DNA of 64,000 nucleotides from an uncultured Opitutia bacterium (GTDB lineage: Bacteria > Verrucomicrobiota > Verrucomicrobiia > Opitutales > Opitutaceae). This document shows, piece by piece, positions 7,693-16,381 of the stretch (the stretch's first letter is position 1; each line of letters opens with the position of its first letter). A program made the position numbers and the translations under genes. The notes beneath the pieces were generated by a model. The model did not search any database. It worked only from the letters and a program-made list of their open reading frames with translations, and was not told where the DNA came from. Location of the stretch: contig CAIUWA010000012.1 of the NCBI GenBank assembly GCA_903902745.1, positions 24,926-88,925 of the forward strand, given 5' to 3'.

Positions 7693-10074
7693 ATGACTCC
7701 CCGCCGCCCTGAAATCTTCGTCAGCGCCACCAGCCAGGACCTGCGGACCTGCCGGCAGCTCATCAAGGAGGCGCTGCTCACGCTGGGCTGCACGCCCGTC
7801 GAGCAGACCAATTTCCCGCCCGAGGCGCGCACCGTGCGCGAGATGCTTCGCGCGAAGATCACCGCGTGCGACGCCGTGGTCCACGTCGCCGGCGAGGTCT
7901 ACGGCGCGGAGCCGCGTGACCGCGATCCCGCGGACTCCCGGCGCAGCTACACCCAGCTCGAATACGACCTCGCGAAGGAGCTCGGCAAGCCGGTCTACGT
8001 TTTCGTCTGCGGCGCGGGCTTCCCCTACGATGAGCACGCTCCGGAAGACGCGGAGAAGCAATCCCTCCAGCAGGAACACCGGGCCCACCTCCAGCAAAGC
8101 GATCATCACTACACGCCGGTCAGCTCCCGCGATGAACTCGCGCTGCGCATCCACGCCCTGCAGACGCGGGTCGAGTCCCTCAGCGGCGAACTGAAGAAAA
8201 CCCGCTCCTGGCTTGGCCGCGGCGTCGCGATCGGCCTGCTCGCCCTTGCCCTGCTCGGCGGCGGACTCTGGTGGTTGAACCAGCGCACCGGCAAAACCGA
8301 GGGCAAGGTCGCCCAATTGGAAACCGCGCTCGACCAGCAGCGCCGCTACATCAAGTCCGTCGCCGACGCCTACACCCAGCAGCAGTCCGAGCTGGAGAAG
8401 CTGAAGCTCACCGACGAGCAGAAGTTCGACCGCGCCCTTGCCGCCGTTGCGTCGAAGGAAAAGATCCCCGAGGCGGACCTACGCAGCGGCATCAACCTCT
8501 TCGTCGTCGCGGTGCGCGGCGACCCGAAGGCGGACTTCTATGACCGCGCGCTGGCCGAGTTTGCGCAGAAGAACTTCACGGCCGCCGCCACCAGCGCGGG
8601 CCAGGCCGCCACGGCCGCGCGCGACCAGTATCTCGCGGCTGACAAACTGGCCGCGCAAGCCGCGGAGAAGGCGGACGAAGCGCGCACCCGCGCCCGCAGC
8701 GCCTTCAGCCTCCAGGGCCAGGCCTACTTTGCCGGTCGGAAGTTTCCCGAGGCGGTCACCGCCTTCGAAGCCGGGCTCGAGGCCACCCCGCGTGCCACCC
8801 ACGACCGTGAATGGGCGTATCTTCAGACCCGGATCGGGCTGGCCGCGAACGATTGGGCCGCCGTCTCCACGGGCGTCGCCATCGCGGAGCGCAACGCCAA
8901 AGCCGTCGTCGCCTACCGCGCCGCCCTCGAAGTTTATACCCGCGAGGCCTTCCCCCAGGACTGGGCCAAGACCGAGGACAACCTCGCCAACACACTCCAT
9001 GACCAGGCCAGTGCCACCTCCGGGCCCGAGCATGCCCGGCTGCTCGCCGAGTCCGCCGCCGCCCATCGCTCCACCCTCGCGGTCCTGACACGCCAGGACT
9101 TGCCGCAAAACTGGGCCGCCACCCAGAACAACCTCGGCGGCGTGCTCAACGACCAGGCCGCGGCCAGCACGGGAGCCGAGCGCGACCGGCTCATGGCCGA
9201 GGCCATCGCCGCGTTCCGCGCCGCCCTCGAAGTCCGTACGCGAGACACCCTGCCCAAGGACTGGGCCCTGACCCAAAGCAACCTGGCCGAAGCGCTGCGG
9301 ACTCAGGCGGCCGGCCGGCCCCAGCCCGAACGCCTCCGGTTGCTCACCGAGGCCATCGCCTCCCACCGGGCCTCGCTCGAGGTCCGCACCCGCACCGAAC
9401 TGCCCGAGGACTGGGCCATGTCCCAGCTCAACTTGGGCGCCGCGCTCAGCGACCTGGCGGATGATTCCACCGGACCGGAGCGCGCCCGGCTCCTCGCCGA
9501 GTCCATCGCGGCTGAGCGCGCCGCCCTCGAAGTCTACACCCGCGACCAATTTCCCCAGGACTGGGCCATGGTTCAGGTCAACCTGGGAGCGTCCCTCCGC
9601 ACTCAAGCCACCGACAGCAGCGGCCCCGAGCGTGCTCAGCTGCTCACCGAGGCCGGCGCCGCCTATCGCTCCGCCCTCAGCGTCTACACCCGCGCAGCCC
9701 TGCCCCAATACTGGGCCACGATCCAATACAATCTGGACTTCGTCCTCCGCGATCAGGCCGCCGCCGCCACGGGACCCGAGCGCACCCAGCTCCTCGCCGA
9801 GCGGGTCGCGGCCAATCGGGCCTCCCTGGAGGTCCGCACCCGCGAAGCCTTCCCGCGGGACTGGGCTTCCTCCCAGCACAATCTGGCCGGCGCGCTCCGC
9901 ACCCAGGCCGCCGACACCACCGGCCCCGAGCACGCCCGCCTCCTGCGCGCCGCCATCGCGGCCGAGCGCGCCGCCATGGAAATCTTCACGGCCGCCGCCT
10001 ACCCCAACTGGTACCAGGAGCAAGTCGCTTGGATCACCGCGGCCGACGCGGAACTCTCCCGCTCGGCACCCTGA
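7693..10074 (+). CDS. DUF4062 - TM - tetratricopeptide repeat protein
   Basis: A 793-residue protein. Residues about 7-130 form a DUF4062 domain (EIFVSATSQDLRTCRQ, then RSYTQLEYDLAKELGKPVY without the usual enzyme motifs), a TIR-like fold used in signalling proteins. A TM helix spans about 174-195, followed by a coiled coil to about 245. From about residue 390 there are seven 50-residue helical repeats marked by the W of QDWA, recurring at exactly 150-base steps (8961, 9111, 9261, 9411, 9561, 9711, 9861). Such long TPR repeats are known from cyanobacterial and NTPase/CHAT-type scaffolds. The DUF4062 domain would be cytosolic and the repeats on the other side of the membrane. The TIR gene follows after 12 bases. 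Function is unknown; a sensor or scaffold is likely. Confidence 0.85.
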   Translation: MTPRRPEIFVSATSQDLRTCRQLIKEALLTLGCTPVEQTNFPPEARTVREMLRAKITACDAVVHVAGEVYGAEPRDRDPADSRRSYTQLEYDLAKELGKPVYVFVCGAGFPYDEHAPEDAEKQSLQQEHRAHLQQSDHHYTPVSSRDELALRIHALQTRVESLSGELKKTRSWLGRGVAIGLLALALLGGGLWWLNQRTGKTEGKVAQLETALDQQRRYIKSVADAYTQQQSELEKLKLTDEQKFDRALAAVASKEKIPEADLRSGINLFVVAVRGDPKADFYDRALAEFAQKNFTAAATSAGQAATAARDQYLAADKLAAQAAEKADEARTRARSAFSLQGQAYFAGRKFPEAVTAFEAGLEATPRATHDREWAYLQTRIGLAANDWAAVSTGVAIAERNAKAVVAYRAALEVYTREAFPQDWAKTEDNLANTLHDQASATSGPEHARLLAESAAAHRSTLAVLTRQDLPQNWAATQNNLGGVLNDQAAASTGAERDRLMAEAIAAFRAALEVRTRDTLPKDWALTQSNLAEALRTQAAGRPQPERLRLLTEAIASHRASLEVRTRTELPEDWAMSQLNLGAALSDLADDSTGPERARLLAESIAAERAALEVYTRDQFPQDWAMVQVNLGASLRTQATDSSGPERAQLLTEAGAAYRSALSVYTRAALPQYWATIQYNLDFVLRDQAAAATGPERTQLLAERVAANRASLEVRTREAFPRDWASSQHNLAGALRTQAADTTGPEHARLLRAAIAAERAAMEIFTAAAYPNWYQEQVAWITAADAELSRSAP

Positions 10075-10086
10075 GCTCCCGCCCCA

Positions 10087-12969
10087 ATGAGCACGCCTTA
10101 CAAATACTGGGCCTTCATCAGCTACAGCAGCAAGGACCGGGCGTGGGCGGAGTGGCTGAGCCGGTCGATCGAAACCTACCGGGTGCCGGTGGCGCTGAGG
10201 GGCCGGCCCACTTCGCGAGGGGAGCCGGTGCCGGCCCGGGCTTTCCCGGTTTTTCGCGATCGCGAGGAATTGCCGACCAGCGCGGATCTTGGAGGCGTGA
10301 TTAACGCGGCGCTCGAGCAAAGCCGCTATCTGGTGGTCATCTGCTCGCCTCGCAGCGCGCAGAGCCGCTGGGTCGAAAAGGAGGTGCTCGAATTCAAGGC
10401 CCTCGGACGGGAAAACCGCGTGCTGGCCCTGATCATCGACGGCGAACCCAACGCCAGCGAAGCCCGGGCCGCGGCCGAGTGCTTTCCGGCCGCGTTGCGC
10501 TTTCAGGCCGGCCCGGATGGCAGCCTCACGGACCAGCGGGTCGAGCCGATCGCCGCTGACGCACGGAAATCCGGCGACGGCCGGCACAAGGCGTTGCTCA
10601 AGGTGATTGCCGGTATCATCGGCGTCGATTTCGACCTGCTGTTTCAACGCGAACGGCGGCGCCAGCGTATGCGGCGGTTGCAGCTCGTCACGCTGCTGGC
10701 GGCCTGCGCCGGCGGAATTTTTTCCTTCTCGCACTACAAGGACGGGCAGCGGATGGCCCTGGCCCGGGAAAACGAGCAAAAGGCCCGGGTCGTGGCCGCC
10801 CAAGCGGACGCGGAGCAAGGCGACCGCAGCGACCGGGAAGGCAATCCGAACGAGGCGCTCGCGTGGTTTGCGCAGGCGCTGCGGGAGGATCCGGCCAATC
10901 CCTGGGCGGCGCAGCGCTTGGCGACATTGCTGCGGGATCTGAACCATCCCGTGCCCCTCGCCCGTTTCCGCCTGCCCGACCGGAATGGAGTCGAAATCAT
11001 GGCAGCACCGGACGGGTCCGGGTTCGCCGTCACCGACGATGCCCACGGCGTGCAATGTTTCGCCCTGCCCTCGGGCCAGCCGTGGTTTGCGCGGTTGGTG
11101 CTGCCCGGACCCGTGCGCTCCTTCGCCTTCAGCGGGGACAGTTCGCGGCTGGCCATCATCTGCGAGGAGGACCACGGCGGCCCCATCGCCAGCGGTTTTC
11201 TCTGGCTCGCCATCCTCGATCCGCATTCGGGAGTTTATGTGAAGGCTCTGGAGCGCACGGATTGCCAGGAGGTGACGGGCGAAGGGGCGGACTCCACCTT
11301 CCTCACCGTGAGCGGTTACCGGGTGCAGGCCTGGGACGCCGCCACTGGCAAGCTCAAGTACGGGTCCGAAAGAAAGGAAATCGTCCGCGCCGCCACGATG
11401 GCCGAGGAGGGCCGGCGCGTGTTCGAAGCCTGCGCCGACAACGTGGCCAGGATCATCGACCTTTCCACCGGGGAAATCACCGGCACGCTGCCGCACCTAG
11501 CGGAAGTGCGCGCGATTTCCTACGGCGCCGGAACGAAGCAGGTGGCCACCGGCTCGGAGGACGGCATCGCGCGAGTCTGGGACGCCAGCACCGGCGAAGC
11601 CCTGACGCCACCCCTGCGGCATCCGGGTCCGGTGGCATTCGTCCAACTCGATCCGGGCAGCCCCCGACTCGTCACTGTCACGCGGGACGATCTCGTCCAG
11701 CTCTGGGACACCCGCACGGGCGAGCGGCTGGCAGGACCGAAATCCCTCGGTGGCAATTGGAGCACCGCCGCCTTCAATTTTCCCGGCCTGCTGATTCGGG
11801 CCCGGGGGGCCGGTGTCACGGTCCTCAGCTCGGTGACCGGCGAAATCCTGTTCACCCCGCTCCGAAGCGAGACCGATCTACAGGCGGCCGACTGGTCCGA
11901 CCGTTCGGGCTCCGGCCAAAAAATCCTCACGCTGGCGAACTCCCACGAGATCCACCTTTGGGACGTGGCGCCGCGCTGGGTGAAGCCGGTGGAGATGATG
12001 CATGCGTCCGAAGTGCGATCCTTCGCCGTCAGCCCCGACGGCCTGCAACTGGCTGCCGGCTGCGCCGATGGCACCGTGCAGGTCTGGAATCCCGCCACCG
12101 GGGTAAAACTGGTTTCCCTGCCGGCCCAGGGTGGCGCCGTACAGCGGGTGCGTTTCGTCACCGATCGCAGCAACTTCGAGGATCCGCCTCCCGGCAACCT
12201 CATCGAAACCGACACGGACCGGCGCAGCGATCTCTGGAGCGCGGAGACCGGGGTGCATTTTGGCGGCGGAGAGGGCACGAGTGATCGGGCGGTGGCCTAC
12301 ATGGATTTCGGCGAAACCTGGGGACGCTGGTCGGCCGACCGGCGGTTTCAGATCTCCGCGCGAGTGGACAACCAGGTTTACGTCCTCGATGGCAACCGGA
12401 AGCCCGTGGCCCCGGCCATCAAACTGCCGAACGTGCCCAAGGACGGCATCCTCTCCGCCGACGGCTCCCGGCTTCTGCTCTGGTCGGCCAATGGCATGGT
12501 CCAGATCTGGGATGTACCCAGCGCGTCGGCCATCGGCCATGCGATGGTAGAAAACGCGCCCGTGACCGACGCGAATTTCAGCCCGGACGGGCGCTACGTC
12601 GCCGTCGCCTGGGAAAATGGTGCCGTTCGTCTCTGGGATGCGGCGACCGGCCGGGCGTTGACCGAGTCCCTGCATCACCCCGGACCGGTCGGACAACTGC
12701 AATTTACCTCCGACAGTCGGTCGCTCCTGACCCGCGCCCGCAACGGTGTCTTCAAGTGGGCTGTGCAATCCGTCGCACCCGTGCCGGTGCCGGCCTGGAT
12801 TCCGGATCTCGCCGAAGCGGCCGCTGGCGTCAAAGTGGACGCCGCCGGCAAGATCGTGCCGCTGGGCCGGGATCCCGTTGAGGCTTTCGCCGCGGTTCGC
12901 GCCACCCTGAGCAAGCTCCCGCAGGCGGATGGCTGGACGCAACTGGGCCGGCTCATCACCGGCGACTAG
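10087..12969 (+). CDS. TIR domain - TM - WD40 beta-propeller protein
   Basis: A 960-residue protein. The N-terminal TIR domain has FISYSSKD (10-17), the FRDREELP box (56-63) and the SRWVEKEV segment (93-100), whose glutamates are candidates for the NADase catalytic residue. A TM helix lies near 200-218. After a helical stretch with a short TPR-like GNPNEALAWFAQALREDP unit come about ten WD40-type repeats ending in VWDASTGEAL, LWDTRTGERL, LWDAATGRAL and similar, enough for one or two propellers. TIR domains of this kind act as scaffolds or as NAD-consuming effectors in bacterial immunity. It is paired with the DUF4062-TPR gene, suggesting two membrane proteins that meet through TIR-like cytosolic domains. 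The activity is inferred. Confidence 0.88.
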   Translation: MSTPYKYWAFISYSSKDRAWAEWLSRSIETYRVPVALRGRPTSRGEPVPARAFPVFRDREELPTSADLGGVINAALEQSRYLVVICSPRSAQSRWVEKEVLEFKALGRENRVLALIIDGEPNASEARAAAECFPAALRFQAGPDGSLTDQRVEPIAADARKSGDGRHKALLKVIAGIIGVDFDLLFQRERRRQRMRRLQLVTLLAACAGGIFSFSHYKDGQRMALARENEQKARVVAAQADAEQGDRSDREGNPNEALAWFAQALREDPANPWAAQRLATLLRDLNHPVPLARFRLPDRNGVEIMAAPDGSGFAVTDDAHGVQCFALPSGQPWFARLVLPGPVRSFAFSGDSSRLAIICEEDHGGPIASGFLWLAILDPHSGVYVKALERTDCQEVTGEGADSTFLTVSGYRVQAWDAATGKLKYGSERKEIVRAATMAEEGRRVFEACADNVARIIDLSTGEITGTLPHLAEVRAISYGAGTKQVATGSEDGIARVWDASTGEALTPPLRHPGPVAFVQLDPGSPRLVTVTRDDLVQLWDTRTGERLAGPKSLGGNWSTAAFNFPGLLIRARGAGVTVLSSVTGEILFTPLRSETDLQAADWSDRSGSGQKILTLANSHEIHLWDVAPRWVKPVEMMHASEVRSFAVSPDGLQLAAGCADGTVQVWNPATGVKLVSLPAQGGAVQRVRFVTDRSNFEDPPPGNLIETDTDRRSDLWSAETGVHFGGGEGTSDRAVAYMDFGETWGRWSADRRFQISARVDNQVYVLDGNRKPVAPAIKLPNVPKDGILSADGSRLLLWSANGMVQIWDVPSASAIGHAMVENAPVTDANFSPDGRYVAVAWENGAVRLWDAATGRALTESLHHPGPVGQLQFTSDSRSLLTRARNGVFKWAVQSVAPVPVPAWIPDLAEAAAGVKVDAAGKIVPLGRDPVEAFAAVRATLSKLPQADGWTQLGRLITGD

Positions 12970-13108
12970 AGGATTTTCTGTTTACTGGGCAGCTCCCAAA
13001 AGAAGTGGCGGCTTCGCTCGGAAGTAGGGCTGGTTTTTAGTCCGCCTTCCGAGGCCAAGCAGGTGGGAAATGAAGACATGACCCGCCCTGCACCCACGCT
13101 GTCACCCG

Positions 13109-15451
13109 CTAAAACCGGAGCTTCACATACCCTTCCATCCGGAACGGCAATTCCGGGAAGATCAGCTCGCTGGCGGTGTAGGCGTCGCCGTTGTGGATCC
13201 AGTTGCGCTCGTTCGTGAGGTTCAGGAAGTCGAGGTTCGCGGACCAGCGCTTGGTTTCGTAGAACAGGTTCGCGTTGTACAGGACTTGCGCGGGGAGGTG
13301 CCACTGGTCGTCGAGGTTGCCCTTCTGGCGGCTCTGCCACTGGACGTTGGCGCCGGCGCCAAATCCGCTTTCCCAGCGGTAGCGCACGCTGCCGTTCAGC
13401 AACGTGTGCGAGAAGCCGACCAGCGGCCAGTCGCCCGCGGGCACCTGGTTGTCGTAGGGATTGTAGGCCACTCCGCCCGTGCCGTGGCCGCCGGGGCCGC
13501 GGCCGAGTGCATAGCCGGCGTAAATGTCGCGGCCGCCAAGTTGGAACGGCGACGCGTTCACGTAGTTGCCATTCTGCAGCGTGGCGTTGGCCGTGGCGCT
13601 CAGGCGTGAGTTCGGTTGATAGACCGTCTCAAGCTCCAAGCCGCGGACAAGGATGTCGTCGTGGCCGCCACCGAGCGAAACCTTGGTGCGCCGCTGGTCG
13701 AAGACCGTGGCCGCGGCATAGAGCTTGTGGTCCAGCAGGGAAAACTTGGCCCCGGCCTCGGCGAGGTCGCTGCGGTTGCGGAAGTCATCCTTGCTCAGCG
13801 CGCCGGTGCCGTCGCCCCGGTCGTTCAGGATCAGGCCGCCGCCCGCGAGGCTGCCGCGGACCGAGCGAATGCGCTGGTACGTGGCGTAGAACGAGGTTTG
13901 CGGCGCCGGTCGGTAGAGCAGGCTCACCGAGGGGGAAAAGGACCCGACTCTTACCCGGTCGTGCCACGGCACATTGCCCGCCTGCGGCAGTGCATCGCGG
14001 GCGTCGCCGATGAACAGGTCGCCGCGCAGGCCCGCGAGCAGCGAAAGCTTCGGCGTCAGCTTAATGTCCTGCTGCCAGAACGCCGCCGGGTTCCAGAGCT
14101 TGCTGTCGGCGGTCTCGGGACTGCCAAAGGCCGCGGGGAAGAAGGGCCGGCCACCGGGCCCGGGCGCACCGGGATAGTAGGAACTGGGAAACTGCGCCGC
14201 TTCGTTGAACACGCGCGAGGGATCGGTGACGTCGAAGTTGTAGATGTATTCGTTGAAGTAGTTTTCGTAGCCGAGCACGTGCGCGTAGCGCACGGTCACT
14301 CCGGCCACCGCGGTCGACGGCAGCGCGGCGCCGCTCCAGTCGAGGTGCAGCTCGGTGCGGTTCTCGAACGTGTGCTGCGTGACATACTCCGCGTACTCGA
14401 ACTGCTGGAAGCGCCGGCGGTTCACATACTCAAAGAGCGTGCGGTTCGTCAGGCTCACCGCAGGCGAGATGACATGGGTCAGGACGGCCTGCGCGCGCGC
14501 GACATTGGCGTTGGAGAAGTCTCCGCGCGAAAACAGCGTCGCCTCCCACGGCAGTTTGACCACGCCCGTCGCGGGCACCGGGCCGGGAAAGCCCGGATTG
14601 TCCGCGGAGATCCCGGTATAATAGAGCGCGTGATCCACGAGGTCCTGGTTGACGCGGTTGACGCCGAGTGTCTCGGGCGCGTTCTGCCAGAAAACCTGCG
14701 CGTTGAACTCCACCGTGGTGCCGGCCGACGGGCGCCAGGTGACCGCCCCGAAGAGATCCTGCCGGTCGTCGCGCGCCCCGTTCTTGCGGAAGAACGTGTC
14801 CCCGCCCTTCGCCTCGTAGCTCACGCGCCACGCGAGGCGGTCGTTGACCGGCGCGGTCGTGTCGATCTGCACCGACCCGTTGGTGAAAGAGACATTGCCC
14901 GGCGCCCACGTGCCGAACCGCGAGGTGACGATGGTCTCGGGGCCGGAGAACTTCGGCTGCTTGGTGACGTAGTTGACATAGCCACCAGTGAAATAGCCCG
15001 CGCCAAAGACGGCCGAACCCGGCCCGCGCACGAGATCGACGGCCTCGACGCCGTTGAACGACGGAAAGGTGCCGTAGTAATTGTAGCTGAGCCGCTGGCC
15101 GTTGAGATAGGTTTCGGCGATGTCACCGCGGATGTTCGGCGTCGTGATGTTGCCGTAGGCCGCGCCGACATAGGCGCCGGGGGAATAGAGCAGGATTTCC
15201 TGCACGCCGTGGATTTGGCGCTCGTTGAACAGGCCGCTGGTGATGGTGCTCACGCCGCGCGGGGTATCGAGCGGGCCGCGGGCGTCCCCGGTCACGGCGG
15301 CGGTCTCGCGCGTGAGCGGATTGACCGACTCCTCGACGGGCACGCCGGTGACGGTGAAATCCGGGAGCGTAGTGACGCCGGGAACAGTCTGCGCCGCAGC
15401 ATGGTTGAACACCAGCGCCAGGGCGAAAGGAATGCGGAGTGGGAGCTTCAT
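13109..15451 (-). CDS. TonB-dependent receptor under TPP riboswitch control
   Basis: A 780-residue outer-membrane receptor. The start ATG at 15451 gives a clean signal peptide ending in HAAAQ near 17-21. The plug domain follows (PRGVSTITSGLFNERQIHG, then LVRGPGSAVFG), then a long barrel ending in an aromatic terminal residue (VKLRF). An in-frame extension further upstream would run through the riboswitch and is rejected. The TPP riboswitch 70 bases upstream means expression should fall when cells are thiamine-replete, so thiamine or a thiamine precursor is the most likely cargo. That inference rests on the riboswitch, not on the receptor sequence. It reads in line with the salvage genes to its right. 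Confidence 0.92.
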   Translation of the reverse strand: MKLPLRIPFALALVFNHAAAQTVPGVTTLPDFTVTGVPVEESVNPLTRETAAVTGDARGPLDTPRGVSTITSGLFNERQIHGVQEILLYSPGAYVGAAYGNITTPNIRGDIAETYLNGQRLSYNYYGTFPSFNGVEAVDLVRGPGSAVFGAGYFTGGYVNYVTKQPKFSGPETIVTSRFGTWAPGNVSFTNGSVQIDTTAPVNDRLAWRVSYEAKGGDTFFRKNGARDDRQDLFGAVTWRPSAGTTVEFNAQVFWQNAPETLGVNRVNQDLVDHALYYTGISADNPGFPGPVPATGVVKLPWEATLFSRGDFSNANVARAQAVLTHVISPAVSLTNRTLFEYVNRRRFQQFEYAEYVTQHTFENRTELHLDWSGAALPSTAVAGVTVRYAHVLGYENYFNEYIYNFDVTDPSRVFNEAAQFPSSYYPGAPGPGGRPFFPAAFGSPETADSKLWNPAAFWQQDIKLTPKLSLLAGLRGDLFIGDARDALPQAGNVPWHDRVRVGSFSPSVSLLYRPAPQTSFYATYQRIRSVRGSLAGGGLILNDRGDGTGALSKDDFRNRSDLAEAGAKFSLLDHKLYAAATVFDQRRTKVSLGGGHDDILVRGLELETVYQPNSRLSATANATLQNGNYVNASPFQLGGRDIYAGYALGRGPGGHGTGGVAYNPYDNQVPAGDWPLVGFSHTLLNGSVRYRWESGFGAGANVQWQSRQKGNLDDQWHLPAQVLYNANLFYETKRWSANLDFLNLTNERNWIHNGDAYTASELIFPELPFRMEGYVKLRF

Positions 15452-15521
15452 GGGAGGTTTGAGACCTGACCCAAAGCGGACTGCCGGCGAAAGCGGCGCC
15501 GCGCGCCCCACGGCGCTCGCA

Positions 15522-15626
15522 GCGCCTGCTGTTTCCTTCGTCGGCATGATCCGTTTCAGGTTCAAAGGGTCGAGCAGCCGATCGCGCCGCAATCTCAGCC
15601 TTCCGCGGAAGACACCCCTACAGGCA
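15522..15626 (-). promoter_or_regulatory. TPP riboswitch (THI element)
   Basis: On the minus strand the RNA has the complete set of conserved THI blocks in order: GGGGTGTC, GGCTGAGA, ACCCTTTGAACCTGA, then CGGATCATGCCGACGAAGG. A closing P1 helix can form from CCTGT and ACAGCAGG. A GC-rich hairpin stretch lies between the aptamer and the receptor ATG at 15451 and could act as the expression platform, probably by controlling translation or termination. The match is strong by eye. Confidence 0.96.
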
Positions 15627-15760
15627 ACGCGGACAAAAGACCGGCGCCCCGCCAACGCAAGTGAAAGTTTGGCGGCGGGACAGACAAGCCTTCCGCCGTC
15701 CGTGCGTTCATGGTGCCAGCCCGTGCTCCTTTGCGGTCAAATCACCCGGCCGCCGAGCTT

Positions 15761-15890
15761 CGGAATTTTTGGCCACAAAAGGGCACAAAATGACACAAAA
15801 AATATCCAGACGAATTGAGGCCGATCCTCAATCCGTTCCGATCGATTTTTATCGCGTCATTTTGTGCCCTTTTGTGGCCAAAAATTCCGG
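15761..15890. repeat. Extragenic inverted repeat with perfect 34-bp arms (IR-C)
   Basis: The arms at 15761-15794 and 15857-15890 are perfect reverse complements over 34 bases. They are made of the recurring word GGCACAAAA and its relatives. The 62-base spacer is unrelated. This fills most of the gap between the riboswitch-led receptor gene and the Rid gene to its right. Confidence 0.9.
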
Positions 15891-15917
15891 AGCTCGACTG
15901 CTGTAAACCTGGGCTGG

Positions 15918-16379
15918 TCACGCGAACCGCACCGTGACCTGGATCTCGACGGTGGCGTTGCGCGGGAGGCCGGCGACGGCGATGGCGGCGCGGGCGTGTT
16001 TGCCGGCCTCGCCGTAGAGCTGAACGAAAAGGTCGCTCGCGCCGTTGATCACCTGCGGGCTCTCCGCGAAACCCGCCACGGCGTTCACGTACCCGCCGAC
16101 ATAGAGAAACTCCTGCACGCGCGCGAGCGAGCCAAGCGCGCCCTTGATCGCGGCGAGCGTGTTGAGGGCACAGACTTGGGCCGCGACCGCGGCGGTGGCG
16201 ACCGTTTGGTCGCGGCCCACCTGGCCGGCGTGGGTGACGATCCCGTCGCGCGCGCTGATCACGCCCGCAAGGATGAGCGTGTTGCCGTTGATGCGGTGCG
16301 GCACGTAGCTGCCGCCCGGCGCCGGGGCTGCCGGCAGCGTGAGCCCGAGCGCGGAGAGTTTTTCCTCGATGGCATCCAT
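15918..16379 (-). CDS. Rid family protein (150-residue subgroup)
   Basis: A 153-residue protein of the YjgF/YER057c/UK114 fold. The whole domain is present: an opening helix, a GSYVPH strand, SARDG, GKVG-like GQVGRD, ALNTLAAIKGALGSL, VINGASDLFVQLYGEAGKHAR and the closing LPRNATVEIQV. This matches the longer Rid subgroup whose members often lie in catabolic clusters. Rid proteins hydrolyse reactive imines or enamines such as those made by oxidases and deaminases. The ATG at 16379 is 2 bases after the acetamidase stop, so it is the last gene of a minus-strand operon. A role in clearing an aminoacrylate-like or imine intermediate is inferred. Confidence 0.88.
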   Translation of the reverse strand: MDAIEEKLSALGLTLPAAPAPGGSYVPHRINGNTLILAGVISARDGIVTHAGQVGRDQTVATAAVAAQVCALNTLAAIKGALGSLARVQEFLYVGGYVNAVAGFAESPQVINGASDLFVQLYGEAGKHARAAIAVAGLPRNATVEIQVTVRFA

Positions 16380-16381
16380 GT

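Noticed and set aside
8961..9880. Could the 150-base repeats be a CRISPR or satellite array?
   Set aside because: They are in-frame coding repeats with a conserved amino acid motif, no spacer structure and no cas genes.
8479..11496. Minus-strand open frame of about 1000 codons across the TPR and TIR genes
   Set aside because: It is antisense to two well-supported genes, has low-complexity Gly/Arg/Gln-rich composition, and simply mirrors GC-rich codon bias.
13109..15655. Longer TonB receptor starting at 15655
   Set aside because: The extension would translate the TPP riboswitch; the signal peptide begins at 15451.
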